64,000 bases of DNA from JAUIAI01 sp045106815 (GTDB lineage Bacteria > Pseudomonadota > Gammaproteobacteria > Burkholderiales > Burkholderiaceae_E). The DNA lies in contig JBGCFG010000009.1 of the NCBI GenBank assembly GCA_045106815.1, positions 124,001-188,000 on the forward strand, read 5' to 3'. The notes under the pieces were generated by a model. That model made no database searches. It was given only the letters and a program-made list of their open reading frames with translations, and was not told the origin of the DNA. Position numbers and translations under genes: made by a program. Within the stretch, counting starts at the first letter, position 1, and each line of letters begins with the position of its first letter. Below, in pieces: positions 1 to 7,729 of this stretch.

Positions 1-631
1 CCTTTACAAACCCGAACTCGCCGCCGCCGACCCCAAAACCACCGGCAAGGACGCCAAAACTCGCCTACAGGAAGAATTGCAGCGGCGCAGACTACCGCTG
101 CCTGTTTACTCGGTTGTAGCGACCCACGGGGCGGCTCACAGCCAGACCTTTGACGTTGAATGCCTGATCGCAAAGTTGGAGGTGAGCGTCAGCGGGGCAG
201 GGGCTACCCGCCGGGCAGCCGAGCAGTCAGCCGCAGAACAAGCGCTCGAAAAACTGGCTTCCATTGCACCTGCGTCCTCCAAGGCGACAAAAAAACGCAC
301 CACGAGGGCACCCAGCGCCAAGGCCCGTAAGGCGCAAAAATCGACTACCTCGGCTTCATCTGCCGCGGCGCCGGCCCGAAGCACCCGAGAAAAAGCGAGC
401 CGTGCAAAAGCGAGCACTGATAAAGCGGTTTCGGAAAAATCTGCTCCAGACAAAGCCACCTCAAAAGCGGCTATTGAGTCACCAGCAAGCAGCAGCGGCT
501 CTGCAGCCAAAAACGCAAATGAATCGGCGTCTGCTCCGTTTGTCGAGCGGCGCAAAACGCCAAGGGCTCGGCCGGGCGCGCGAAAGGCCGGCAACCCTTC
601 GTCCGGCAAGGCGCATGATGACAAGCGCTGA
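1..631 (+). CDS. rnc: Ribonuclease III, C-terminal part (5' end outside window)
   Basis: This is the end of RNase III, the endonuclease that cuts double-stranded RNA in rRNA and mRNA processing. The reading frame is open from base 2. The double-stranded-RNA-binding domain is recognisable: it begins around KTRLQEELQRR and includes LPVYSVVATHGAAHSQTFDVE and the final helix RRAAEQSAAEQALEKLA. The nuclease domain lies before the window. After the binding domain there is an unusual tail of about 120 residues rich in Ala, Lys, Ser and Thr, much longer than in the E. coli enzyme. The stop overlaps the start of era by 17 bases, the usual rnc-era coupling. The identification is firm from domain and neighbours; the role of the tail is unknown. 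Confidence 0.9.
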   Translation, partial: LYKPELAAADPKTTGKDAKTRLQEELQRRRLPLPVYSVVATHGAAHSQTFDVECLIAKLEVSVSGAGATRRAAEQSAAEQALEKLASIAPASSKATKKRTTRAPSAKARKAQKSTTSASSAAAPARSTREKASRAKASTDKAVSEKSAPDKATSKAAIESPASSSGSAAKNANESASAPFVERRKTPRARPGARKAGNPSSGKAHDDKR

Positions 632-1538
632 TGAATCGAACGCCCAAGTCGTGTCCGACGATTTTCGCTGCGGCTATGTCGCCATCGTCGGTCGTCCTAA
701 CGTAGGTAAATCGACACTAATGAATCGTCTGGTCGGGCAAAAGCTCGCGATTACGTCTGACCGGCCGCAAACCACTCGTCACCGCATTACGGGCATTGTG
801 AACAGACCCGGCGCGCAACTGCTGCTGCTTGATACACCTGGCATTCAACACAAAGAAAAGAGCGCGATGAACCGGGTGTTAAACAAAACCGCCCGGCAAG
901 TTGCACAGGAAGCCGACGTCGTTGTGATGGTCTTTGATGCCCGTGCTTGGCGGGAGGAAGACCAGGCGATTGCGTCGGCACTTCCGAAGTCGTTGCCGCG
1001 GATTCTGGCACTGAACAAAATTGATGCCGTCAAAGATCGCCAGGCAGTGTTCGAAATGGCGGCTAGGATTGCGCAGGATAATCAGTTTGATGAATTGATA
1101 CCGATCAGTGCCAAGTCAGGGCACCAGGTGGAACTGCTTGCTGATCTATGTGCGGCTCGCCTGCCGCTTGGTGCAGCCTGGTTCGATGAAGATATGCTCA
1201 CTGATCGGTCTGAGCGATTCTTGGCATCCGAACTCATCCGCGAAAAACTCTTTCGTCATCTTGGCGCTGAGTTGCCTTATGCGAGCACGGTGGTGATCGA
1301 AGGCTTTGAACTCAAGGGGCAACTGCGACGCATACAGGCGACCGTTCTAGTCGAGCGAGCAAGCCAAAAAGGCATTGTGCTTGGCGCTGGTGGCAGCCGA
1401 ATGAAACAGATGGCTACTGAAGCCAGGCTAGACCTAGAGCGCTTGTTTGGCGGCAAGGTCTTTCTCGAAGTGTTTGTTAAAGTCCGGTCCGGTTGGGCAG
1501 ACAATGAGCAGAGTCTGCGCGCCTACGGCTACGAATAA
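615..1538 (+). CDS. era: GTPase Era
   Basis: Era is an essential GTPase that binds 16S rRNA and helps 30S ribosome assembly. The 307-residue product has the G1 loop GRPNVGKST (residues 26-34), the G3 motif DTPG and the G4 motif NKID, followed by a C-terminal KH RNA-binding domain that includes VLGAGGSRMKQMA. The frame stays open far upstream of the chosen start, but that part is the rnc tail read in another frame. The ATG at 615 gives the normal Era length and overlaps rnc by 17 bases, so it is preferred; ATG 618 is equally possible. recO follows after 14 bases. Identification is secure. Confidence 0.97.
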   Translation: MMTSADESNAQVVSDDFRCGYVAIVGRPNVGKSTLMNRLVGQKLAITSDRPQTTRHRITGIVNRPGAQLLLLDTPGIQHKEKSAMNRVLNKTARQVAQEADVVVMVFDARAWREEDQAIASALPKSLPRILALNKIDAVKDRQAVFEMAARIAQDNQFDELIPISAKSGHQVELLADLCAARLPLGAAWFDEDMLTDRSERFLASELIREKLFRHLGAELPYASTVVIEGFELKGQLRRIQATVLVERASQKGIVLGAGGSRMKQMATEARLDLERLFGGKVFLEVFVKVRSGWADNEQSLRAYGYE

Positions 1539-1552
1539 CGGGTCACTCTGAA

Positions 1553-2260
1553 ATGGCTCGTGAGCGCATTACCGATCAACCGGCATTCTTACTGCATTCG
1601 GTTCCCTATAGCGAGACCAGCCTCGTGCTTGATTTGCTGACGCGCGACCATGGCCGTATGGCTGCACTTGCCAAAGGCGCGAAACGGCCGCGGTCAGCGC
1701 TGCGGGCAGTTTTGTTGCAGTTTCAACCGATATTGGTCGCTTATTCAGGTCGTAACGAATTACGCACCCTGACCGGTGCCGAATGGCAGGGCGGTTTGGA
1801 CGCGCCGCGTGGCGCCGGCCTAATGTCGGCGTTTTATCTCAATGAGCTTCTAATGCGTCTGATGGCGCGGGAAGATCCGCATCCGGCCGTGTTCGATGGC
1901 TACGAACAAGCGCTGCGCGAAATTGCTGCGAATTGTCCAATTGAAACCACGCTTCGCAAGTTTGAATGGCTGCTTTTGCGTGAAACTGGTGTGGCACCTG
2001 ACTTGAGTTGCGATAGCGATGATCGGCCCATAGATCCCGCTGCCCGTTATAGCTGGATGCCTGCGGGCGGCTTTCTCCTGACAAACGCCGGCGACCAGAC
2101 GGTGTCTGGGCAAACGCTGATTAGTCTGTCGAATCATCAGTTCGATAGCGAAGATGTGAGGCAGCAGGCCAAACAACTGACCAGACGAATTCTCAATCAC
2201 TGCCTTGATGGCTATAAACTGAGCACTCGAACAATCATGCAGAACCTGCAAAAGCTGTGA
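1553..2260 (+). CDS. recO: DNA repair protein RecO
   Basis: RecO helps load RecA on single-stranded DNA during RecF-pathway recombination repair. The 235-residue protein starts with the typical OB-fold region (ITDQPAFLLHSVPYSETS, then LAKGAKRPRSALRAVLLQF). It continues with the helical domain found in the family, including MSAFYLNELLMRL and ETTLRKFEWLLLRETG. Length is normal for proteobacteria. It sits between era and pdxJ, the usual betaproteobacterial and gammaproteobacterial order, and is probably transcribed with both. Some RecO proteins carry a zinc-binding Cys cluster; none is obvious here. Confidence 0.95.
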   Translation: MARERITDQPAFLLHSVPYSETSLVLDLLTRDHGRMAALAKGAKRPRSALRAVLLQFQPILVAYSGRNELRTLTGAEWQGGLDAPRGAGLMSAFYLNELLMRLMAREDPHPAVFDGYEQALREIAANCPIETTLRKFEWLLLRETGVAPDLSCDSDDRPIDPAARYSWMPAGGFLLTNAGDQTVSGQTLISLSNHQFDSEDVRQQAKQLTRRILNHCLDGYKLSTRTIMQNLQKL

Positions 2261-2297
2261 TGATTGCACCCGCCATCCGCCTAAAATTGAGCTTGTC

Positions 2298-3050
2298 ATG
2301 ATTGAACTTGGCGTCAATATTGATCACGTTGCAACCCTGCGGCAAGCCCGCCGTACATACGAACCAGATCCCCTCTGGGCTGCAGCCGAAGCGCACCTGG
2401 GCGGCGCTGACGGTATTACGGTTCACCTGCGCGAGGACCGGCGTCACATTCAAGACCTTGACGTGCAGCGCCTGCGCGATCAGACCCAAATCAAACTTAA
2501 CCTTGAAATGGCGCCCACACAGGAAATGATCGCCATAGCGATTGCGCTCAAGCCTGAAATGGCGATGCTTGTGCCTGAGGGTCGGCAAGAAGTGACGACA
2601 GAAGGCGGCCTGAACGTGGTCGCTCATGAAAGTGAGATCACCGACGCGATCAGCCGCCTAAGAGATGCCGGCATTATGACCAGTATCTTTATTGATGCCG
2701 ATGTTGAGCAGGTGGCAGCAGCAGCCCGAACAGGCGCACAGGTTTGCGAAATCCATACCGGGCCATACGCGCAGGCCTTTCATGACCTGGGTCGTGACGT
2801 TGACAGCGCGGCCGTTCAAGCGGAGTTAAAAAGGATTGATCAGGCAGGCCGGGCCGTGACTGAAGCCGGCTTGAGATTCAACGCCGGTCACGCGCTCAAC
2901 TACTTCAATGTTCAACCAGTTGCGGCGCTACCCCGTATCCGTGAGCTCCACATTGGGCACGCGATTGTCTCGCGTGCGATGTTTGTGGGCATCAGGGAAG
3001 CCGTCCGCGAGATGAAGCGCTTAATCCGCGAGAGTGTGTTGCTCAAATGA
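2298..3050 (+). CDS. pdxJ: Pyridoxine 5'-phosphate synthase PdxJ
   Basis: PdxJ joins deoxyxylulose 5-phosphate and aminoacetone phosphate to make pyridoxine 5'-phosphate, the last ring-forming step of vitamin B6 synthesis. The 250-residue protein opens with the family signature LGVNIDHVATLRQARRT and contains GADGITVHLREDRRHI, the glutamate-rich LNLEMAPTQEM strand and the C-terminal LHIGHAIVSRAMFVG. The TIM-barrel length is normal. The stop overlaps the ATG of acpS by four bases (ATGA), so the two are translationally coupled. Secure. Confidence 0.97.
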   Translation: MIELGVNIDHVATLRQARRTYEPDPLWAAAEAHLGGADGITVHLREDRRHIQDLDVQRLRDQTQIKLNLEMAPTQEMIAIAIALKPEMAMLVPEGRQEVTTEGGLNVVAHESEITDAISRLRDAGIMTSIFIDADVEQVAAAARTGAQVCEIHTGPYAQAFHDLGRDVDSAAVQAELKRIDQAGRAVTEAGLRFNAGHALNYFNVQPVAALPRIRELHIGHAIVSRAMFVGIREAVREMKRLIRESVLLK

Positions 3051-3472
3051 TCTACGGTATCGGAACAGACATTGTCATCATTGCCCGTATTGAGCGGCTG
3101 ATCGAGCGCTGGGGCGACCGGTTTCCGCGCCGTGTCCTTGGCCCGGAAGAGCTAACCGAATACCGCCGACGCCTGGGTAAAGGCGATCACGGACCAGCCT
3201 ATGCCGCCCGATATCTCGCCAAGCGATTTGCCGCCAAGGAAGCATTTTCCAAAGCAATAGGCCTTGGTCTGCGTGGCCCCATGACGCTTTTGTCGCTGCA
3301 GGTGCTCAATGCACCCGGCGGTAAACCAGTTCTGCATCCGCGTAAGGAATTGGTCGGGTGGCTTGAAGAGCGCCAACTGATCGGTCACGTATCGCTAACG
3401 GACGAAGTCGACAGCGCAGTGGCATTTGTCGTGGTCGAAACGCGCCCAGATAGTGTGAATTCTGATTCCTGA
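3047..3472 (+). CDS. acpS: Holo-[acyl-carrier-protein] synthase AcpS
   Basis: AcpS transfers 4'-phosphopantetheine from CoA to apo-ACP, activating it for fatty acid synthesis. The 141-residue protein has the N-terminal metal-binding segment IYGIGTDIVIIARIE and the conserved RFAAKEAFSKAIGLG motif with the catalytic Lys and metal-binding Glu. It overlaps pdxJ by four bases. A rho-independent terminator follows just after the stop, ending the rnc-to-acpS transcription block. In many Burkholderiales nagZ comes next; here about 4 kb of accessory genes separates the two. Confidence 0.96.
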   Translation: MIYGIGTDIVIIARIERLIERWGDRFPRRVLGPEELTEYRRRLGKGDHGPAYAARYLAKRFAAKEAFSKAIGLGLRGPMTLLSLQVLNAPGGKPVLHPRKELVGWLEERQLIGHVSLTDEVDSAVAFVVVETRPDSVNSDS

Positions 3473-3477
3473 CACTG

Positions 3478-3501
3478 CCGCAAGCCGATTTTTGCGGTTT
3501 T
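3478..3501 (+). terminator. Intrinsic terminator after acpS
   Basis: A six-base-pair stem CCGCAA/TTGCGG with an eight-base loop is followed by TTTT. It lies six bases after the acpS stop and would end the housekeeping operon before the spondin genes. The T tract is short, so efficiency is uncertain. Confidence 0.6.
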
Positions 3502-3625
3502 ATAAACTGCTTAGATTTACCGATTTTCACCTCATCTGTTAACAAAGCGATGACTTTTGTGTGACGGCCCTGCTATCAGGGTAGCGCTTAATGAGGACTC
3601 CTACTTAAACGAGAGTCCAGTCACC

Positions 3626-4336
3626 ATGAAATTCCCCGCTTTGATCAGCAGCGCCCTGGTAGGCACTGCATTGATGGCTTCCTCGGCAAGCGCCGCCGAG
3701 CTGACCGTACAGGTTGTTAACACAACCCGCGGTTTGCACTTCACCCCTCTGCTCGTCACAACGCATCCTGCTGGTACATCCCTGTTCACCTCCGGTCAGG
3801 CCGCCACGGCATCTTTGCAGGCCATGGCAGAGGGCGGTGACATTGCAGCGCTTGAGTCAGATTTGGCTGGCATTGGTGCCGGTGTTGCGGCTAACCCCGC
3901 CGGCGGCCTACTCGCCCCGGGCGCCTCAGCAACAGCGACCATCACGGGCGGCGCCGATACCAACAATGTCCTGCTTTCAGTCGTCGCGATGATTTTGCCG
4001 AGCAATGACGGGTTTATTGGTTTGAACTCAATCACTGTTCCTACAGAACCCGGTCGCTATGTTTTCAATGTGCCCGTCTATGACTCCGGTACCGAGAACA
4101 ACGACGAAATCGCAGGCAGCGGCGCGCCTGGTCAGCCGGGTTTTCCCGTGCCGCCGCCACTCGTTTCGCAAACTGACACGGGCGGAACAGGCAGAGCCGG
4201 CTCTCCCGAAGGCTTTGTGCATATCCATCGCGGCTCCCTTGGCGATACCAATGCCACAGGCGGTGAAACCGATATCGACAGCCGCCGTCATCGTTGGTTG
4301 AATCCTGCCGCTCGTGTCATCGTGACCGTCAACTAA
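3626..4336 (+). CDS. Exported spondin-domain protein (first of two)
   Basis: A 236-residue secreted protein with a Sec signal peptide (MKFPALISSALVGTALMASSASAAE, cut probably after ASA). The mature part resembles the Spondin_N fold: it starts with a strand containing VQVVNTTRGLHFTPLLVTTH, has an Asp-rich turn and ends with HIHRGS and HRWLNPAARVIVTVN. Spondin domains are best known from animal extracellular matrix proteins; the bacterial role is not established. I start at ATG 3626 because the signal peptide begins there; the frame is open further upstream but that part looks non-coding. The next gene encodes a homologous lipoprotein 12 bases downstream, so they form an operon. Confidence 0.8.
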   Translation: MKFPALISSALVGTALMASSASAAELTVQVVNTTRGLHFTPLLVTTHPAGTSLFTSGQAATASLQAMAEGGDIAALESDLAGIGAGVAANPAGGLLAPGASATATITGGADTNNVLLSVVAMILPSNDGFIGLNSITVPTEPGRYVFNVPVYDSGTENNDEIAGSGAPGQPGFPVPPPLVSQTDTGGTGRAGSPEGFVHIHRGSLGDTNATGGETDIDSRRHRWLNPAARVIVTVN

Positions 4337-4348
4337 GCGGGGACAGGC

Positions 4349-5128
4349 ATGAAAAACAAACTTCCAACTAAAGCGCGAGCCAGCCGGCTTGGCCGGCCTG
4401 CGGCAATCGCCCTGACAACACTCAGCCTGCTGACGCTTGCGGCCTGCGGTGGTAACGACACGCCAAGTGACCCGCCCGACTCAGGTAGCGGTGGTACACC
4501 CGAACAGGAGTTCGAAGTCACGATGACCAACCTGACGGCAGGTCAGCCGTTGTCTCCAGCCGTTGCCATCATTCACGACAGCAACTACCGCCTGTTCAAT
4601 ATCGGCTCACCGGCAACCGTGGGTCTTGAGCGACTCGCTGAGGGCGCTGAAACAGAACCGCTTCTCGCTGAACTTGTGGACCAGGCGGCCGTGAAAACCA
4701 GTGGTACTAGCACCGGCGGAGCGGTAGGGCCAGGCGCATCGACACAGTTCGTTTTGACTGTGCCAGCAACCACCGATGGCCCGCAAGCACTTCGGCTTTC
4801 ACTTGCCAGCATGCTCGTGAACACAAATGACGCCATCGCAACGCTTAATGGCGGCGACTTGAGTGGATTGGCCGCAGGTGAATCCATGTCGATCAGTCTG
4901 ATCAGCTACGACACCGGCACCGAAGACAACATTGAAACAATTGGTTCAATGCCGGGTCCTGCGGCAGGCGGGGAGGGCTTCAATGCTGCCCGAGACGACT
5001 TGCGCGATGAAGTCCATATCCATGCGGGTGTTGTCACTTCAGAAGATGGCCTGGCCACTTCAGTGCTAACTTCGATTCATCGTTGGCAGCATCCAGTGGC
5101 ACGATTACAGATTAGGCGAATTCGCTAA
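4349..5128 (+). CDS. Spondin-domain lipoprotein (second of two)
   Basis: A 259-residue protein with a lipoprotein signal: a basic N-terminus, a hydrophobic stretch and the lipobox LAAC followed by GGND, so Cys33 should be lipidated. After a Ser/Gly/Pro linker the mature domain matches the preceding protein: it shares the VTMTNLTAGQPLSPAVAIIH start, an alanine/glycine-rich middle, the DTGTEDN turn, the HIHAG motif and the final HRWQHPVARLQI. The pair probably arose by duplication, one copy staying soluble and one anchored. No catalytic motif is evident. A two-component system follows on the same strand after about 120 bases and could control or sense these proteins; that is inference. Confidence 0.8.
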   Translation: MKNKLPTKARASRLGRPAAIALTTLSLLTLAACGGNDTPSDPPDSGSGGTPEQEFEVTMTNLTAGQPLSPAVAIIHDSNYRLFNIGSPATVGLERLAEGAETEPLLAELVDQAAVKTSGTSTGGAVGPGASTQFVLTVPATTDGPQALRLSLASMLVNTNDAIATLNGGDLSGLAAGESMSISLISYDTGTEDNIETIGSMPGPAAGGEGFNAARDDLRDEVHIHAGVVTSEDGLATSVLTSIHRWQHPVARLQIRRIR

Positions 5129-5246
5129 ATCTGATTGATTGCGGGGTAGCGGGTGATGTGTGGTGCTTTCCCGGCCAGCATTGCTTGCACCCCGCAAACG
5201 TCCGTTAGACTTGGTCAATGATGTTTGTTCGCCTGATCACTGTTTC

Positions 5247-6044
5247 ATGATGGATTCCGCCAAATACCAGATTGCCGTCGTTGAAGACGAAAAAGATCTT
5301 AGTGACCTGCTAAAGATTCATCTGGCGACGGTTCCAGCAGAGGTGCAACTGTTCTCTGACGGGCTTGAAGCTTACGATGCGCTCGAACTACATCTGCCAG
5401 ACCTGCTGATTCTTGATCTAAACCTACCGGGCATGAGCGGCCTCGATATCTGCCGGGCCTTGCGTGGCCAGGGAGTTGAGATACCGATTCTGATGCTGAC
5501 TGCCCGCGCCAGCGAACTCGATCGGGTCGTCGGTCTTGAGTTTGGCGCGGATGATTACCTGGTTAAACCGTTTGGTGTGCTTGAGTTGGTTGCGCGAGCG
5601 CGTGCGTTGCTTCGGCGCATTGGCCGAGCGCCCGTTGCCGGCCCTGACAACGCCGGCGTCACTGATCGTTCTGAATCAGCGCTGCTCAATACCGGCGCCC
5701 AGAGTGAAATCGTGCTGGGAGAGTTAAGACTTAACCGTCATCGACGAGCCGTCAGTTTTTGCAACGAAGCCGTACCGTTAAAACCGCGAGAGTTTGATTT
5801 GTTGTGGTTTTTTGCGAGCAACCCTGGCCGCGTGTTTACACGCGCGGAACTACTGGCCAGCGTCTGGGGCTATGAACATGAGGGTTACAACCATACCGTC
5901 AATACTCACATCAATCGTCTACGGCACAAGCTGGGTGACAGCCGGGCAAACCCTCATGTGATTCATACCGTCTGGGGAGTGGGATATCGTCTTGATCCAA
6001 GCCCGCGGCGTTCGCCGGGCGCAGACGATGCGTCGTCATCCTGA
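5247..6044 (+). CDS. OmpR-family response regulator
   Basis: A 265-residue transcription factor. The receiver domain (about residues 7-120) has the acidic pair in VVEDEKD, phospho-acceptor Asp57 in LLILDLNLPG, and the conserved Lys in ADDYLVKPFG. A linker of about 50 residues follows, then the winged-helix OmpR/PhoB DNA-binding domain, with LKPREFDLLWFFASNPGRVF and the recognition region HTVNTHINRLRHKLG. I choose ATG 5247 (or 5250) because the receiver begins immediately after it; the open frame upstream gives a non-homologous extension. The stop and the start of the kinase gene share one base (TGATG), so the pair is coupled. Confidence 0.93.
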   Translation: MMDSAKYQIAVVEDEKDLSDLLKIHLATVPAEVQLFSDGLEAYDALELHLPDLLILDLNLPGMSGLDICRALRGQGVEIPILMLTARASELDRVVGLEFGADDYLVKPFGVLELVARARALLRRIGRAPVAGPDNAGVTDRSESALLNTGAQSEIVLGELRLNRHRRAVSFCNEAVPLKPREFDLLWFFASNPGRVFTRAELLASVWGYEHEGYNHTVNTHINRLRHKLGDSRANPHVIHTVWGVGYRLDPSPRRSPGADDASSS

Positions 6045-7663
6045 TGGGCAGAGTCGTCAGCCGAATTTCGATCCGCCTGACGCTGTTTTCGTTATTGGCT
6101 TTGGTGATCGCCTGCGCGGCGATTTTCGCGGTTATCGGTCACTTCGGAGCGCTCGCCAGCGCCGAGAGTCTGCAACGCCAGAACCTGGGACTTGCGAGCT
6201 ACCTGATTGCCAGTCAGCGCGTTGGCGCGCGTGAGGATGACACCAGTGGCGCTCTATTGAACGAGTCCGGGGAAATCGTCAAACCGGCGTTTTCCAGGCT
6301 GCAGCGGGAAGTGCGGCGTATCAATCCGACACTCGAGATCTATCTGATCGGGTACCGGGGAACGGTCTTGGCTCACGACAGTGAAGTGACCATGCCGGTC
6401 GGCCGTATCGATCCGGCACCGCTGGAACTGCTGGCTGCACGTCGCATCGCTGCGCCCAAGCTGCCCATTCTTGGTGCTGATCCTAGACGACCAGGGCGAC
6501 ATGCCGTGATTTCTGTGGCAGCCCTGTCACTTGATGATGCCCAAGCAGGATACCTGTACGTCGTTCTGGATGGCGCATCAGCATCGGCGGTGGGCGCAGG
6601 GTTCGGCGCTGGGTTGGTGCCCATTACCGACTCAAACACGCTGAACAGAATGCTCGCTATGGTCGCTGGCATCATCATGCTGGCTGGGGCAGCAATGGCC
6701 TGGATGCTGCACAGAGCATTGCGTCCGCTGAGCGACCTTACCCGGCGCGTTCAATCGTTCAGAGAAACCGCCGCGTCCGGCCAAGCGCCGGCCAATGATG
6801 CCAACGAGATCGCGATGCTCGCCAGTGCAACAACCCGCATGCAGAAACGAATTGACGACCAATTCAAAAACCTCGAACTGGCTGAGCAGGAACGGCGCGA
6901 GCTAATCAGCCAGGTCACCCATGACCTTCAAACACCACTGGCCAATGTGCGGGGCTATCTCGAGACTTTGCTACTGGAGTCGGCGGACTATGATGAAGCC
7001 GCCAGAAAACACTATCTTCAAACTGCGCTGCGTCAGTCTCGCTTGCTGAGTCGGCGCGTGACCGACTTGTTTGAGTTGTCCAACCTACAAGCCGGCACAA
7101 CGCCGTTTGAGCCGGAAGGGTTCGCGCTTGCCGAGCTGGTTCATGACGTGGTCGGCGATTACTCGCCAGAGTTGTCGCTGCCGAAGGCTAAAGTCAGTGT
7201 TGGTGCCGACTGTGAAATGCCGGCAAACGTTCACGCTGATATCGGTCTGATTGAGCGGGCCCTGCGTAATCTGCTGGATAATGCACGGCGCCACACAGCA
7301 TCGACGGGTCAAATCGTGGTCACGATCAGATCAAATCCTGAGGTGCACGACCGGGTCTTCTGGCTAGAGGTTCGCGACGACGGCGAAGGCATTGATGCCG
7401 AGTCGCTGCCGCATATATTTGAGTCCGCCTGGTCGGGAGCGAGCGGAAATGGCTCTGTTAACAACCATGAAAAACTCACAACGGGTGGTCTGACGGGTCA
7501 TAGGACGGGCTTGGGGCTGCATATAGTGCGTCAGATTGCGTTACTGCATGGTGGCGAGCCCAGTGTTGAATCTGCGCCTTCGATTGGTACCCGAATTTCG
7601 TTTGCAGTGCCAACCCGAAAGGCGATGACAAGTGTCTCTGCCGACCCTGCCGTCGCGAAATGA
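6044..7663 (+). CDS. Membrane sensor histidine kinase (HAMP, HisKA, HATPase)
   Basis: A 539-residue inner-membrane kinase, partner of the regulator just upstream. Order: first membrane helix at about residues 10-32, periplasmic sensor region of about 170 residues without a recognised domain, second helix at about 202-222, HAMP linker (RALRPLSDLTRRVQSF), then the HisKA H-box VTHDLQTPLANVRGYLETLL with phospho-acceptor His293. The ATPase domain has the N-box RNLLDNARRH, the G1 motif DDGEGID and G2 TGLGLHIVRQI. The signal sensed is unknown. Being next to the spondin genes makes an envelope cue plausible, but nothing in the sequence proves that link. Confidence 0.92.
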   Translation: MGRVVSRISIRLTLFSLLALVIACAAIFAVIGHFGALASAESLQRQNLGLASYLIASQRVGAREDDTSGALLNESGEIVKPAFSRLQREVRRINPTLEIYLIGYRGTVLAHDSEVTMPVGRIDPAPLELLAARRIAAPKLPILGADPRRPGRHAVISVAALSLDDAQAGYLYVVLDGASASAVGAGFGAGLVPITDSNTLNRMLAMVAGIIMLAGAAMAWMLHRALRPLSDLTRRVQSFRETAASGQAPANDANEIAMLASATTRMQKRIDDQFKNLELAEQERRELISQVTHDLQTPLANVRGYLETLLLESADYDEAARKHYLQTALRQSRLLSRRVTDLFELSNLQAGTTPFEPEGFALAELVHDVVGDYSPELSLPKAKVSVGADCEMPANVHADIGLIERALRNLLDNARRHTASTGQIVVTIRSNPEVHDRVFWLEVRDDGEGIDAESLPHIFESAWSGASGNGSVNNHEKLTTGGLTGHRTGLGLHIVRQIALLHGGEPSVESAPSIGTRISFAVPTRKAMTSVSADPAVAK

Positions 7664-7678
7664 CTGCAACTTGCGGGG

Positions 7679-7708
7679 GATTGATTCTGCTGCCGATTAG
7701 AATCAATC
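7679..7708. promoter_or_regulatory. Perfect 10-bp inverted repeat upstream of nagZ
   Basis: GATTGATTCT and AGAATCAATC are exact reverse complements separated by ten bases, lying between the kinase stop and the nagZ ATG. There is no T tract, so it is not a normal terminator. The TTGATT/AATCAA outer half-sites faintly resemble FNR/Crp-family operators, but the spacing is wrong for them. It may be an operator or an RNA hairpin in the nagZ leader. Confidence 0.4.
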
Positions 7709-7729
7709 AATCATTGAAACGGAATCCGC

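Noticed and set aside
264..614. N-terminal extension of Era from an upstream start
   Set aside because: The extra part is the RNase III tail read in another frame; it is Arg-rich and unlike any Era, and ATG 615 gives the family length.
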